Positions 8,985-17,844 of a stretch of 39,380 nt of DNA are shown here, in pieces. The position numbers and the translations under genes are program-made. Position 1 is the stretch's first letter. Every line of letters begins with the position of its first letter. The notes under the pieces were generated by a model. The model was given only the letters and a program-made list of their open reading frames with translations. It did no database searches and had not been told where the DNA came from. Source of the stretch: Pseudomonas sp. AKS31 (GTDB lineage: Bacteria; Pseudomonadota; Gammaproteobacteria; Pseudomonadales; Pseudomonadaceae); NCBI RefSeq assembly GCF_023634765.1, contig NZ_JAMLFX010000003.1:1-39380 (forward strand), in the 5' to 3' direction.

Positions 8985-9200
8985 ATGGAACGTACACTCA
9001 GTTCCGAACTGTTCTTCGAAGACAAAGCTGCAAAAACCCAGGCTTCCCTGCCTCTGCGCGTTATCGCCAACCTGATGTTGTGGCAGCGCCGCATCTCCAG
9101 CCGCCATCAACTGGCTCGCCTGGATTCGCGTCTGCTGGCTGACGCCGGTATCAGCGAAGCACAACGCTACGAAGAGCTGAGCAAGCCGTTCTGGCGCTAA
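8985..9200 (+). CDS. DUF1127 (YjiS-like) small protein
   Basis: A 71-residue basic protein with the DUF1127 core near residues 27-65 (WQRRISSRHQLARLDSRLLADAGIS) and a C-terminal KPFWR. Short DUF1127 proteins in alphaproteobacteria have been linked to RNA turnover and phosphate or carbon regulation; the role in Pseudomonas is not established. Of two nearby ATGs, 8985 is chosen because GGAAGGA (8970-8976) lies 8 bases before it, whereas the ATG at 8976 overlaps that site. It is monocistronic, bounded by a perfect terminator, and resembles the gene at 9459. Confidence 0.85.
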   Translation: MERTLSSELFFEDKAAKTQASLPLRVIANLMLWQRRISSRHQLARLDSRLLADAGISEAQRYEELSKPFWR

Positions 9201-9258
9201 GTAGCGTCGCTGGCTCTGGTCGTTAGACCCACCGCCAGCACCCCGAATTGAACAAAAC

Positions 9259-9290
9259 AAAACCCGTCGTGGGAAACCACGACGGGTTTT
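9259..9290 (+). terminator. Terminator after the first DUF1127 gene
   Basis: A perfect 14-bp stem, AAAACCCGTCGTGG / CCACGACGGGTTTT, is capped by a GAAA tetraloop. The A and T tails make it potentially bidirectional. Confidence 0.9.
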
Positions 9291-9316
9291 GTCGTTTTGA
9301 GGCCTGGATACCTCAA

Positions 9317-9393
9317 TACAGCCACCTGGATTGGCGACCAGTACAGTTAAAGCAAAACAAGATCTGAACAAGTACAATTTTACTCTGCTGTAC
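9317..9393 (+). promoter_or_regulatory. Repeat-containing control region of the second DUF1127 gene
   Basis: GTACAG occurs at 9341-9346, GTACAA at 9372-9377, and CTGTAC at 9388-9393 inside CTGCTGTACC. The string CTGCTGTACC is also present upstream of the first DUF1127 gene (8743-8752). The shared repeats suggest common control. I could not place a confident promoter. Confidence 0.45.
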
Positions 9394-9458
9394 CTGCCTC
9401 TTCTTCTGTCACAGGTTCAACATGACCTTCCGCCTTCATCGGCAAAAAGGAATACGTC

Positions 9459-9668
9459 ATGAATGACTTACAGGATGTTTCAGGAAACTTCAGCCAACCC
9501 TACCCTCGCTCAAATCCTCTGCGTCGCCTGTTTCGAGGGCTTCGAGGTAGCCTGGAGAGAGCCAGAACCCGGCGTTTACTGGCTCAACTACCGAGTCGGG
9601 ATCTCGCCGATCTGGGCCTCAGCCACGCCGATCGCCTCAATGAACTGGAGAAACCGTTCTGGCGCTAG
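9459..9668 (+). CDS. DUF1127 (YjiS-like) small protein
   Basis: A 69-residue Arg-rich protein containing RTRRLLAQLPSRDLADLGLSHADRLNELEKPFWR, the DUF1127 core. It shares the pattern L-D/A-LG-S-A-R--EL-KPFWR with the 71-residue protein at 8985, so the two are paralogues. AAAGGA lies about 7 bases before the ATG. The first third (NDLQDVSGNFSQPYPRSN) is not conserved with its neighbour. The molecular role is unknown. Confidence 0.83.
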   Translation: MNDLQDVSGNFSQPYPRSNPLRRLFRGLRGSLERARTRRLLAQLPSRDLADLGLSHADRLNELEKPFWR

Positions 9669-9803
9669 CATTCTGCCCACTGTGCGAACCTTGCAAAGCC
9701 GGCCTAATATCCACGCAGAACGTGGCGAATGCTGTGTCACTGGCGTCTGACTCCTCAGATACCGAGCCACCTCTCTCTACGGTTTATCCACAGGAGTTAC
9801 ACC

Positions 9804-10121
9804 ATGTCCCGTCTTCGTCTGCTCAGCGCTGCCGCCCTGCTGGCCGTGGCTGCCAACGCCAGCGCCACCAGCTTCATCGTCACCACCGACGCCGTTGTCG
9901 GTGCACTGAAGTCCTCGTCCGATGCCACATCCGACGTCACCTCGTCGTTCCGCGACGACAAAATCGTCCTTGCCGCCCGTGACGACGCTGCCAGCTTCGT
10001 GGCCAGCGAAGGCGAAATCCGTGGGGTGAAGCTGGAAAGTGCACTGGATCACATCCGTCATCAGGCGCCACAGCTGCAAGCCACTGACGCACAGCTGGCT
10101 CAGGCTATCCTGACGATCTAA
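9804..10121 (+). CDS. DUF2388 secreted protein, copy 1
   Basis: A 105-residue protein with a Sec signal peptide (hydrophobic residues 6-17, cleavage probably after ANASA at 21). The DUF2388 domain follows, with its hallmark DDAASFVAS-G--RG (60-74), an LESALDHIR helix (77-85) and a final QLAQAIL. It is probably periplasmic. DUF2388 is a small Pseudomonas-type family without known function. The ATG at 9804 is chosen for its GGAG (9793-9796) and signal peptide; the 25 upstream codons have no family features. First of three tandem paralogues. Confidence 0.88.
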   Translation: MSRLRLLSAAALLAVAANASATSFIVTTDAVVGALKSSSDATSDVTSSFRDDKIVLAARDDAASFVASEGEIRGVKLESALDHIRHQAPQLQATDAQLAQAILTI

Positions 10122-10137
10122 ACGATCGCAGCCTTGC

Positions 10138-10158
10138 GGGACACGCCCGGCGTGTCCC
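10138..10158 (+). other. Intercistronic hairpin
   Basis: GGGACACGCC / GGCGTGTCCC forms a strong stem between the first and second DUF2388 genes. There is no T tract, so it may be an RNA-processing or stability element or a weak terminator. Confidence 0.5.
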
Positions 10159-10228
10159 GATGTTTCGGCGCTGGCTCTGGCCCGGGCATTGCGCTAGCCT
10201 TTGCGCTCGCCAACAATTAACGAGTCCA

Positions 10229-10546
10229 ATGCGCTTTCTTCCAAATCTACTGTTTCCTTCCTTATTGTTTAGCGCCTGCTGGGCGACGTCGGTCGATGCC
10301 TTTGATGCTTTCAATGCGTCGACGCAGGGCACTGTGGTCAGCGGCTACGCCACCAGCATGGTGTCTTCCGCGCCTTTCGACCGTAAACTGCTGCTTGCCG
10401 CTCACGATGATGCAGCAGCGTTTGTTGCCAGCGACGGCGAATGGCGAGGTGCTCGTCTGGAATCCGCGCTGCATTACCTGCGCAAGACCCGGCCGAAACT
10501 TCATGTCAGTGACCTTGAACTGGCAGAGGCAATTCTCGTCCAATAG
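10229..10546 (+). CDS. DUF2388 secreted protein, copy 2
   Basis: A 105-residue exported protein. The signal peptide is about residues 1-23 (LPNLLFPSLLFSACWATSVDA) and the mature domain carries HDDAAAFVASDGEWRGARLESALHYLRK. It is a clear paralogue of the proteins at 9804 and 10590. The start at 10229 gives a normal signal peptide, while the 23 codons upstream look non-coding; the ribosome binding site is weak (CGAG). A gap of 43 bases separates it from copy 3. Function unknown. Confidence 0.86.
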   Translation: MRFLPNLLFPSLLFSACWATSVDAFDAFNASTQGTVVSGYATSMVSSAPFDRKLLLAAHDDAAAFVASDGEWRGARLESALHYLRKTRPKLHVSDLELAEAILVQ

Positions 10547-10589
10547 TTATCCTGTACCCCTGTTATCCTTGCCCTTCCGGAGTCGTTCC

Positions 10590-10910
10590 ATGCGTAGCCC
10601 GCTGATTGCTGCCGCCCTTGGCCTGTTTTTGTTGGCCGACGTGGCCCAGGCGCACACCCTGGTAGCCACCAGTAACATCATCGTTCGTGCCTCCCAGCGC
10701 ACCATCGATTTCACTTCCGACACCACCACTTCGATTCGCGATTCGAAAATCATCCGCGAAGCCCATGACGACGCCGCCAGTTTCGTCGCCACCAACGGTG
10801 ATATCCGTGGCGCGCATCTGGAAGCTGCGCTCGACACCTTGCGTGCTCGCGTGCCGGAAGCGCGCGACGCCAGTGATCAGGTACTCGCCGAAGCCATCCT
10901 CGCACTGTGA
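10590..10910 (+). CDS. DUF2388 secreted protein, copy 3
   Basis: A 106-residue exported protein with a signal peptide ending at VAQA (residue 21). The DUF2388 motif HDDAASFVATNGDIRGAHLEAA spans about residues 59-80. GGAG lies 7-10 bases before the ATG. Its stop codon overlaps the start of the next gene (GTGA), so its translation is coupled to that of the large DUF4105 protein. That overlap is the strongest hint that the DUF2388 and DUF4105 proteins act together. Confidence 0.88.
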   Translation: MRSPLIAAALGLFLLADVAQAHTLVATSNIIVRASQRTIDFTSDTTTSIRDSKIIREAHDDAASFVATNGDIRGAHLEAALDTLRARVPEARDASDQVLAEAILAL

Positions 10911-12868
10911 AGTCACTCGGCACCTGGCTGCTGGCCGGGGCGTTGTTGTTGCTTGGCAACAGCGCCCACGCTGGCCTGCAACTGCGGCTCAAGACCGACG
11001 GTCTGAGCCCTGCCCAACAACAGGCCAGCCAGGCGCTGATCGATGAGGCGATGCAAAAGCTGCCGCCAAGCTTCATCGAACGGCTGGATCGACGCATCGA
11101 TGTCGGCTGGACCGACGACATGCCCGCCAACGCCTATGGCCAGGCCACGCTGGTCGCCGAACTTGATCTGAATCGCAAACTGCTTGCGAGTCTTACTGAC
11201 GGCAGCGCAGCCAAAGAAAAAACCAATCGCCCCCACGGCACTGTGCGCCAGGAACTGCTCGCCACGGTGTTGCACGAAATCACCCACATTTATGATCGCG
11301 CGCGCCTATGGCCGAGTGCCGAGCGCACGCTGATCCAGCGTTGCAGCCGACGCTTCAACAGCGCCGGGTTGATCGGCATTCCTGATGAGTGTCGCGGCCA
11401 GAACGGCCGGCGTTTCACCCTCAGCGACGACCCGCGCCTGCTCGATCTCGCGGGTTGGCAGCAATACGTCGGCCGCCGTGGTGAGCGCGAACAGCACAAC
11501 CGACAGATCGCGCGCAGCCCGGATCTGTACGAAATCTCCAGCCCGAAGGAGTTCGTCGCGGTCAACATGGAGTATTTCCTCCTCGACCCGAGCTACGCCT
11601 GCCGCCGCCCGGCGCTGTATCGTTATTTCCAGCAACACTTCGGCTGGGCGCCGCCGGCCAAGGACACCTGCAGCAAGACCTTCTCGTTCCTCAACGCCGG
11701 CAACGACTTCGCCAAGCAACCCTTGGGGCAAGTCGATCCGGAACGGGTCTATGCCGTCGATTACTTGCTCGCCGAGGCCAATCAGAACTGGGTCAGCCGC
11801 TGGGGCCACAGCATGTTGCGCCTGGTGATCTGCGCACCGGGTCGCCCACGGGGTCCGGACTGCCGGCTCGACCTCGATCAGCACCTGGTGCTGTCCTACC
11901 GCGCCTTTGTCGGCGACGTGCAGCTGTCGAGTTGGGACGGTCTGGTCGGCAAATACCCGTCACGCCTGTTCGTCCTGCCCTTGGCGCAGGTGATCGACGA
12001 ATACACCAAGACCGAACTGCGCAGCCTCGCCTCGGTGCCGCTGAATCTTTCACGCGACGAGATCGAAGGCGTGGTCGAACACGCTGCCGAAATGCACTGG
12101 AGCTACGACGGCAACTACTTCTTCCTTTCCAACAACTGCGCCGTGGAAGGTCTGAAACTGTTGCGCAGCGGCAGCAATAACGCGCAGCTCACCGGCCTCG
12201 ACAGCATCATGCCCAACGGCTTGCTGGAAGTGCTCAAGGGACGCGGTCTCGCCGATACCAGCGTATTGGATGATCCGAAAGAAGCACTGCGTCTGGGTTA
12301 CCGCTTCGACTCGTTCCGCGATCGCTATCAAGCGATGTTCGATGTATTGAAGAAGCAATTGCCGATCAAACAGAACACCGTTGAGGAATGGCTTTCGCTG
12401 ACAGCCGAAGAGCGTCGCGAGTGGTTCGAACGTGCCGACTTGCGTACCAGCGCCGCACTGCTGCTGTTGGAGCAGGCCAGTTATCGACGCCAATTGCTAC
12501 TGGCTCAGGATGAGGTCAAGCAGCGTTACCTCGGCGCGCGCGAGCTGGACAACGGCGGCATGGACAAGGCCAACGCGACCTTGCAGGAAATTCTCGCCAA
12601 CAGCGGCTTCCTCAGTCGTCCGGCGGAATTGCTCGATTCCAAGGGTTACGGATTGCCGCAGCCGACCGAGTTCAGTCGACTCGAGGCGGAGAGCAGTCAG
12701 CGGCAGAAGAAGCTGCTGGCGCTGTCCGGTGATCTGGATGCAGAAGTGCGCAAATTGCTGGAACCGAAGCGGGCCGCGGAGATTGCGGCCAGTGAGGAGA
12801 ATGTGAAGCAGATCGGCGCGCATCTGCGCAAACTGCACAAGGCCTCCGGCGGATTGGAGTTGCCCTGA
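10907..12868 (+). CDS. Exported DUF4105 (Lnb N-terminal-like) protein
   Basis: A 653-residue protein that starts with GTG overlapping the preceding stop codon. It has a signal peptide (residues 1-22, ending NSAHA). An N-terminal domain contains a zinc-protease-like HEITH motif (residues 123-127). The DUF4105 domain carries WGHSMLRL (His301) and FFLSNNCAVEGLKLL (Cys411). The His-before-Cys order matches the permuted NlpC/P60-type fold of the periplasmic domain of Lnb, a lipoprotein intramolecular transacylase, so thiol acyltransfer or hydrolysis is plausible but unproven. The C-terminal third is charged and helical, probably coiled coil. Unlike Lnb there is no obvious membrane-spanning C-terminus. 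It ends at a strong terminator. Confidence 0.88.
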   Translation: MKSLGTWLLAGALLLLGNSAHAGLQLRLKTDGLSPAQQQASQALIDEAMQKLPPSFIERLDRRIDVGWTDDMPANAYGQATLVAELDLNRKLLASLTDGSAAKEKTNRPHGTVRQELLATVLHEITHIYDRARLWPSAERTLIQRCSRRFNSAGLIGIPDECRGQNGRRFTLSDDPRLLDLAGWQQYVGRRGEREQHNRQIARSPDLYEISSPKEFVAVNMEYFLLDPSYACRRPALYRYFQQHFGWAPPAKDTCSKTFSFLNAGNDFAKQPLGQVDPERVYAVDYLLAEANQNWVSRWGHSMLRLVICAPGRPRGPDCRLDLDQHLVLSYRAFVGDVQLSSWDGLVGKYPSRLFVLPLAQVIDEYTKTELRSLASVPLNLSRDEIEGVVEHAAEMHWSYDGNYFFLSNNCAVEGLKLLRSGSNNAQLTGLDSIMPNGLLEVLKGRGLADTSVLDDPKEALRLGYRFDSFRDRYQAMFDVLKKQLPIKQNTVEEWLSLTAEERREWFERADLRTSAALLLLEQASYRRQLLLAQDEVKQRYLGARELDNGGMDKANATLQEILANSGFLSRPAELLDSKGYGLPQPTEFSRLEAESSQRQKKLLALSGDLDAEVRKLLEPKRAAEIAASEENVKQIGAHLRKLHKASGGLELP

Positions 12869-12903
12869 AAAAAAGACCGCAGCCAGTGGCTGCGGTCTTT
12901 TTT
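12868..12903. terminator. Bidirectional terminator
   Basis: The stem GACCGCAGCC (12875-12884) / GGCTGCGGTC (12888-12897) is flanked by seven A and six T. It sits between the convergent DUF4105 and RcnB-like genes and can end both transcripts. Confidence 0.92.
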
Positions 12904-12915
12904 ATTGCCTGCAGA

Positions 12916-13371
12916 TCAGTACAAAACCCCATCGAGAATTTCGTAGACGATCCCGGTGCCCACCGCGATCAGCACGATGTCACCCCCCGCCCGGCGCCAT
13001 TCGTAACCCGGATACACCGGCAAACGACCTAACGCCCGATTATCCAGACGCTCGCCGTAATAGCCGTGCGGCAACGGCCGGCCACGCTCCAGATGAATCC
13101 CCGGCGGTGGCGGTGCACCGCGGACAAAGTAGCCATGATTATCACGAATGGTCTGACGTACCGGCCCGAAGTCGCGAGGCGGTGGGCCGCCACGGTGATC
13201 ATTCTGCGGGCCACGGTGGTCGTCGCCGTGATTGTCGCCGCGGTTATCGAAATGGCCCTGCTGCGGGCCGCCGTGGTCGTGATCATCGCGCGGATCGGCG
13301 CTGGCCAGCAGCGGTGTCGCACTGATCATCAGTACGCCCAGTCCGGTAATCAGACGTTTCGGCATTTTCAT
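12916..13371 (-). CDS. RcnB/CigR-family periplasmic protein
   Basis: A 151-residue exported protein. The signal peptide ends near residue 25 (SATPLLASA). A low-complexity His/Asp/Gly-rich linker follows (DPRDDHDHGGPQQG and similar, residues 26-65), then a conserved C-terminal RcnB-like domain (GYFVRGAPPPPGIHLERG and GYEWRRAGGDIVLIAVGTGIVYEILDGV). E. coli RcnB modulates nickel/cobalt efflux, and CigR is a Salmonella anti-virulence factor. The His-rich linker could bind metal, but no metal transporter is nearby. The ATG at 13371 is chosen over the GTG at 13386 because the latter overlaps the GAGGAAAG ribosome binding site. Confidence 0.82.
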   Translation of the reverse strand: MKMPKRLITGLGVLMISATPLLASADPRDDHDHGGPQQGHFDNRGDNHGDDHRGPQNDHRGGPPPRDFGPVRQTIRDNHGYFVRGAPPPPGIHLERGRPLPHGYYGERLDNRALGRLPVYPGYEWRRAGGDIVLIAVGTGIVYEILDGVLY

Positions 13372-13398
13372 CGGGTCTTTCCTCACGGCACAAACAGC

Positions 13399-13430
13399 AA
13401 AAAGGGATTCAGAACGTGGTTCTGAATCCC
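13399..13430 (-). terminator. Terminator of the trpBA operon
   Basis: Read on the minus strand, a perfect 12-bp stem GGGATTCAGAAC / GTTCTGAATCCC with a 3-base loop is followed by TTTTT. It lies 64 bases after the trpA stop codon. Confidence 0.88.
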
Positions 13431-13493
13431 TCGGTCTTACTCGATTAGTCTGTGCCGCGAGGCGCTAATTCCTCTGTATCAGGAACTTTACCT

Positions 13494-14305
13494 TCAACTG
13501 ACGCGGGCCTTACGCACACCTTCGGAGAGTGCCGAGCACAGGCTCAACACGCCGTCGATGGCCTGGTCGGGTGTGGTCGCGTTGGCGATGTGATCGATCA
13601 ATGCCGAGCCCACCACCACACCGTCGGCCAGGCGCGCGATGGACGCCGCCTGCTCTGGTGTACGGATACCGAAACCGATGCTGATCGGCAGATCGGTATG
13701 ACGACGCAGACGGGTCACCGCCTCTTCAACGTGCTCCAGCGTCGCCGCGCCGGCACCAGTGACACCCGCCACCGACACGTAGTAAACAAAACCGGAGCTG
13801 CCATTGAGTACCTTCGGCAGACGCGCATCGTCGGTGGTCGGCGTGGTCAGACGGATGAAGTCCAGACCGGCGGCCTGCGCCGGGTCGCACAGCTCGGCGT
13901 TGTGCTCAGGCGGCATGTCGACCACGATCAGGCCATCGACGCCGGCCTCTTTCGCCTCGGCGATGAAGCGCTCAACGCCGTACATGTGGATCGGGTTGAA
14001 GTAGCCCATCAGCACCAGCGGGGTGTCGCTGTTGCCTTCACGGAATTCGCGAACCATTTGCAGGGTTTTCACCAGGTTCTGCTTGGCGCCCAAGGCACGG
14101 ATGTTCGCCAGTTGAATCGCCGGGCCGTCGGCCATCGGGTCGGTGAACGGCATGCCCAACTCGATCACGTCGGCGCCAGCACCCGGCAAGCCTTTGAGGA
14201 TCGCCAGTGAAGTGTCGTAGTCCGGATCACCGGCGGTGACAAAAGTCACCAGCGCGGCGCGGTTCTGTTCCTTGAGGTCGGCAAAACGGGTTTGCAGGCG
14301 GCTCA

Positions 14306-14306
<1 letters not shown>
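13494..14306 (-). CDS. trpA: Tryptophan synthase alpha subunit
   Basis: The 270-residue TIM-barrel subunit cleaves indole-3-glycerol phosphate to indole and glyceraldehyde-3-phosphate and channels indole to TrpB. The signature [19 protein letters not shown] (about residues 46-64) includes the catalytic Glu in ELGMPF and the Asp in PFTDP. The phosphate-binding [10 protein letters not shown] and VVGSALID segments are near the C-terminus. Length is standard. The start codon overlaps the trpB stop by one base (TGATG), which indicates translational coupling. The frame stays open upstream inside trpB, but homology starts at MSRLQTRF. Confidence 0.97.
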
Positions 14307-15583
<1,277 letters not shown>

Positions 15584-15589
15584 CTACCC

Positions 15590-15619
15590 CTGACCTTCTA
15601 AGCTGAAAACCGATAAGAT
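15590..15619 (+). promoter_or_regulatory. Candidate trpI promoter
   Basis: CTGACC (15590-15595) and TAAGAT (15614-15619) are separated by 18 bases. The implied start near 15626 leaves a leader of under 30 bases. Confidence 0.4.
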
Positions 15620-15628
15620 CGCCACAAC

Positions 15629-15647
15629 CTGTCAGGAAAACTCACAG
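15629..15647. promoter_or_regulatory. TrpI-type operator dyad
   Basis: CTGTCAG-N5-CTCACAG is an inverted repeat with six of seven arm positions paired and the LysR T-N11-A spacing. It lies in the trpB-trpI intergenic region, where TrpI binds in P. aeruginosa. It overlaps the expected trpI transcript start and ends 5 bases before the trpI start codon, which fits activation of trpBA together with self-repression. Confidence 0.7.
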
Positions 15648-15652
15648 ATACC

Positions 15653-16570
15653 ATGAGCCACGACCTTCCTCCGCTGAACGCCTTGCGCGCGTTCGAAGCA
15701 ACCGCCCGAATGAACAGCGTCAGTCAGGCCGCCGAACAATTGCACGTCACCCATGGCGCAGTCAGTCGTCAGCTCAAGGTGCTGGAAGAGCACTTGGGCG
15801 TCAGTCTGTTCGTCAAGGATGGTCGCGGCTTGAAACTCACAGATGCCGGTGTGCGTTTACGCGATGCCAGCGGCGACGCGTTTGACCGGTTGCGCAGTGT
15901 TTGCGCGGAGCTGACGCAGAGTACCGCCGATGCGCCGTTCGTCTTGGGATGCTCTGGAAGCCTGTTGGCGCGCTGGTTTATTCCGCGTCTGGGGCGATTG
16001 AATGCTGATCTCCCGGACTTGCGCCTACACCTGTCAGCCGGTGAAGGCGATCTCGACCCTCGCCGTCCGGGACTGGACGCTTTACTGCTGTTCGCCGAAC
16101 CACCGTGGCCGGCGGACATGCAGGTCTATGAGCTGGCGGCAGAACGCATCGGTCCGGTCATGAGTCCGCTGTTCAGCGGCTATCAACGTCTGCAAACCGC
16201 GCCAGCCTCGGCCCTGCTAAACGAACCCTTGCTGCACACCACTTCGCGCCCGCAAGCCTGGCCAAGCTGGGCACAACAGAACCACCTCGACGCCAAAGCG
16301 CTGAAGTCAGGACAGGGTTTCGAGCATTTGTATTACTTGCTGGAAGCAGCAGTGGCAGGTCTTGGCGTGGCCATCGCGCCGGAGCCGCTGGTGACGGAAG
16401 ATTTGAAGGCTGGTCGCCTGGTTGCGCCATGGGGCTTCTGTGAAACCCCGGCGCAACTGGCGTTGTGGCTACCCAAGCGCGCCGCGGACGGGCGCGCCCG
16501 GCAACTGGCGCAATGGCTCAAGAACGAGCTGCGCCAGAGCGATCACTCGCCGCGCTTGAACAGCAAGTAA
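15653..16570 (+). CDS. trpI: LysR-family activator of trpBA
   Basis: A 305-residue LysR regulator. The N-terminal helix-turn-helix is at about residues 8-65 ([20 protein letters not shown], then [19 protein letters not shown]). A periplasmic-binding-protein-like effector domain follows. Divergence from trpBA identifies it as TrpI, which activates trpBA in response to indole-3-glycerol phosphate. No strong ribosome binding site precedes the ATG, where the operator dyad sits instead. Its last 28 bases overlap the convergent DUF883 gene. Confidence 0.95.
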   Translation: MSHDLPPLNALRAFEATARMNSVSQAAEQLHVTHGAVSRQLKVLEEHLGVSLFVKDGRGLKLTDAGVRLRDASGDAFDRLRSVCAELTQSTADAPFVLGCSGSLLARWFIPRLGRLNADLPDLRLHLSAGEGDLDPRRPGLDALLLFAEPPWPADMQVYELAAERIGPVMSPLFSGYQRLQTAPASALLNEPLLHTTSRPQAWPSWAQQNHLDAKALKSGQGFEHLYYLLEAAVAGLGVAIAPEPLVTEDLKAGRLVAPWGFCETPAQLALWLPKRAADGRARQLAQWLKNELRQSDHSPRLNSK

Positions 16571-16869
16571 GCCGCAAGCAGACCGATCGCACCGACCGCC
16601 ACACCGGCCGTCGTCCACGGGTGTTCCTGGGCGTAATCACGGGTGGCGATCCCGGTTTCGCGGGTTTTCACTTTGACCTCTTCATAGGCATCACTGAGCA
16701 GGTGGCGCGAGTGTTTCAGCGCACTTTCGGCATTGCTTTTCAGCGCCTTGAGGGTCTTGCGCGACTCGTCCGAAGCGTCGTCCTTCAAGCTTTCCAACGA
16801 TTTGAGCAGACTCTCGATCTCGGCTTCCATGCTTTGCAACGAGGCTTTACGTAAAGAGGTGTTGGCCAT
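16543..16869 (-). CDS. DUF883 (ElaB/YqjD-type) membrane-anchored protein
   Basis: A 108-residue protein with a long amphipathic, charged helical region (residues 8-75, probably coiled coil) and one C-terminal transmembrane helix ([19 protein letters not shown]), ending in KRGE. E. coli ElaB/YqjD proteins of this family anchor to the inner membrane and associate with ribosomes in stationary phase. The ATG at 16869 follows AGGAG by 8 bases; the 36 codons upstream do not look coding. The 3-prime end overlaps trpI convergently. Confidence 0.9.
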   Translation of the reverse strand: MANTSLRKASLQSMEAEIESLLKSLESLKDDASDESRKTLKALKSNAESALKHSRHLLSDAYEEVKVKTRETGIATRDYAQEHPWTTAGVAVGAIGLLAAYLLFKRGE

Positions 16870-17026
16870 GGTGGCTCTCCTGCATTGGTAATGAGTGACG
16901 TGTGTTGGTTGGGACTTCAGCGGTTTGAGAAAGTGCAGAAAATCTGAACTTCGCCTGCTCAGCGCCGCCGAAATCAACAGTGCAGATTCACTGCTAGTCT
17001 CAATTCCACACGCCTAGGAGATCGTT

Positions 17027-17242
17027 ATGAGTGACCATCACACGTACAAGAAAGTCGAGCTGGTCGGTTCGTCCACCAGCAGCATCGAAGACGCCGTCAA
17101 CAACGCAATTGCTGAAGCAAACAAGACCATTCGCAACCTGGAATGGTTTGAAGTCACCGAGACCCGTGGCCATATCAAGGACGGCAAGGCAGCGCACTTT
17201 CAGGTGACGTTGAAAGTCGGCTTCAAGATTGCCAGCAGCTGA
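17027..17242 (+). CDS. Dodecin
   Basis: A 71-residue flavin-binding dodecin, a small protein that assembles into hollow dodecamers that store or buffer flavin. It has the family pattern [19 protein letters not shown] and [14 protein letters not shown], with the flavin-stacking Trp at about residue 40. AGGAG lies 8 bases before the ATG. An extended -10-like TGCTAGTCT sits at 16992-17000. The gene is divergent from the DUF883 gene, another stress-type gene. Confidence 0.95.
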   Translation: MSDHHTYKKVELVGSSTSSIEDAVNNAIAEANKTIRNLEWFEVTETRGHIKDGKAAHFQVTLKVGFKIASS

Positions 17243-17369
17243 GTTTGGTCTAGTCTTCTGAACTTGCGCGCTGGCCGAGTGCCATAGGAATGGCAAAGCG
17301 CTACAGGGTGGGTGCATCGGGTCGACGCTCGATGCCCGCCTCTTTTAATCCGACCAGGGAGTGCGACCG

Positions 17370-17594
17370 ATGAAGAAGTTCATGTTGGCAGTAGGTTTGT
17401 TGAGCCTTGCGGGTGGTGCGTTTGCTGCCGGCAAGCCATGTGAAGAGCTGAAAAGCGAGATTGCGGCGAAGCTGGATGCCAAGGGCGTTTCCGGGTATTC
17501 GCTGGAGATTGTCGATAAGGGTGCAGCGGCCGACGGCAAAGTCGTCGGTACCTGCGAAGGCGGCGACAAGGAAATCGTCTACAAGCGCGGGTGA
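17370..17594 (+). CDS. DUF1161 periplasmic protein, copy A
   Basis: A 74-residue protein with a signal peptide (residues 1-20, MKKFMLAVGLLSLAGGAFAA). The small DUF1161 domain carries KPCEELKSEIAAKLDAKGVSGYSLEIV and a second Cys in VGTCEGGDKEIVYKRG, so the two cysteines probably form a disulfide. Function is unknown. The ATG at 17370 is chosen over the GTG at 17361 because GGGAG then acts as its ribosome binding site. It is a paralogue of the gene at 19762. Confidence 0.87.
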   Translation: MKKFMLAVGLLSLAGGAFAAGKPCEELKSEIAAKLDAKGVSGYSLEIVDKGAAADGKVVGTCEGGDKEIVYKRG

Positions 17595-17609
17595 TCGCGC
17601 CTGAAATGC

Positions 17610-17639
17610 AAAAGCCGACGTGGATGCGTCGGCTTTTTT
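17610..17639 (+). terminator. Terminator after DUF1161 copy A
   Basis: The stem AAAAGCCGACG / CGTCGGCTTTT has a 6-base loop and a run of T. It lies 15 bases past the stop codon. Confidence 0.9.
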
Positions 17640-17678
17640 GTGTCCGGGATTTGAGATTTTTGGTGGGCTTGAAGTCGC

Positions 17679-17840
17679 CCCCCTCACCCCAGCCCTCTCC
17701 CCCGTGGGGCCGAGGGGGAAAGGGAGCCAATCGGGGGGTTGTTCAGGACCTGAGTTCGGCTGAATATTTCAGGTCGGCGTACCTCGAACATTCAACCCGG
17801 TCAGTCCCCTCTCCCTCCGCGAGAGGGTTAGGGTGAGGGG
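17679..17840. repeat. GC-rich intergenic palindromic element
   Basis: The outer arms CCCTCACCCCAGCCCTCTC (17681-17699) and GAGAGGGTTAGGGTGAGGG (17821-17839) are inverted copies with two mismatches. Internal hairpins are also possible (CCCCC/GGGGG around 17698-17718 and CTCTCCCTCCGCGAGAG near 17809-17825). The arm sequence resembles a palindromic intergenic repeat found in many proteobacterial genomes. The element is about 160 bases, non-coding, and ends four bases before the stop codon of the monooxygenase gene. Confidence 0.75.
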
Positions 17841-17844
17841 CTTT

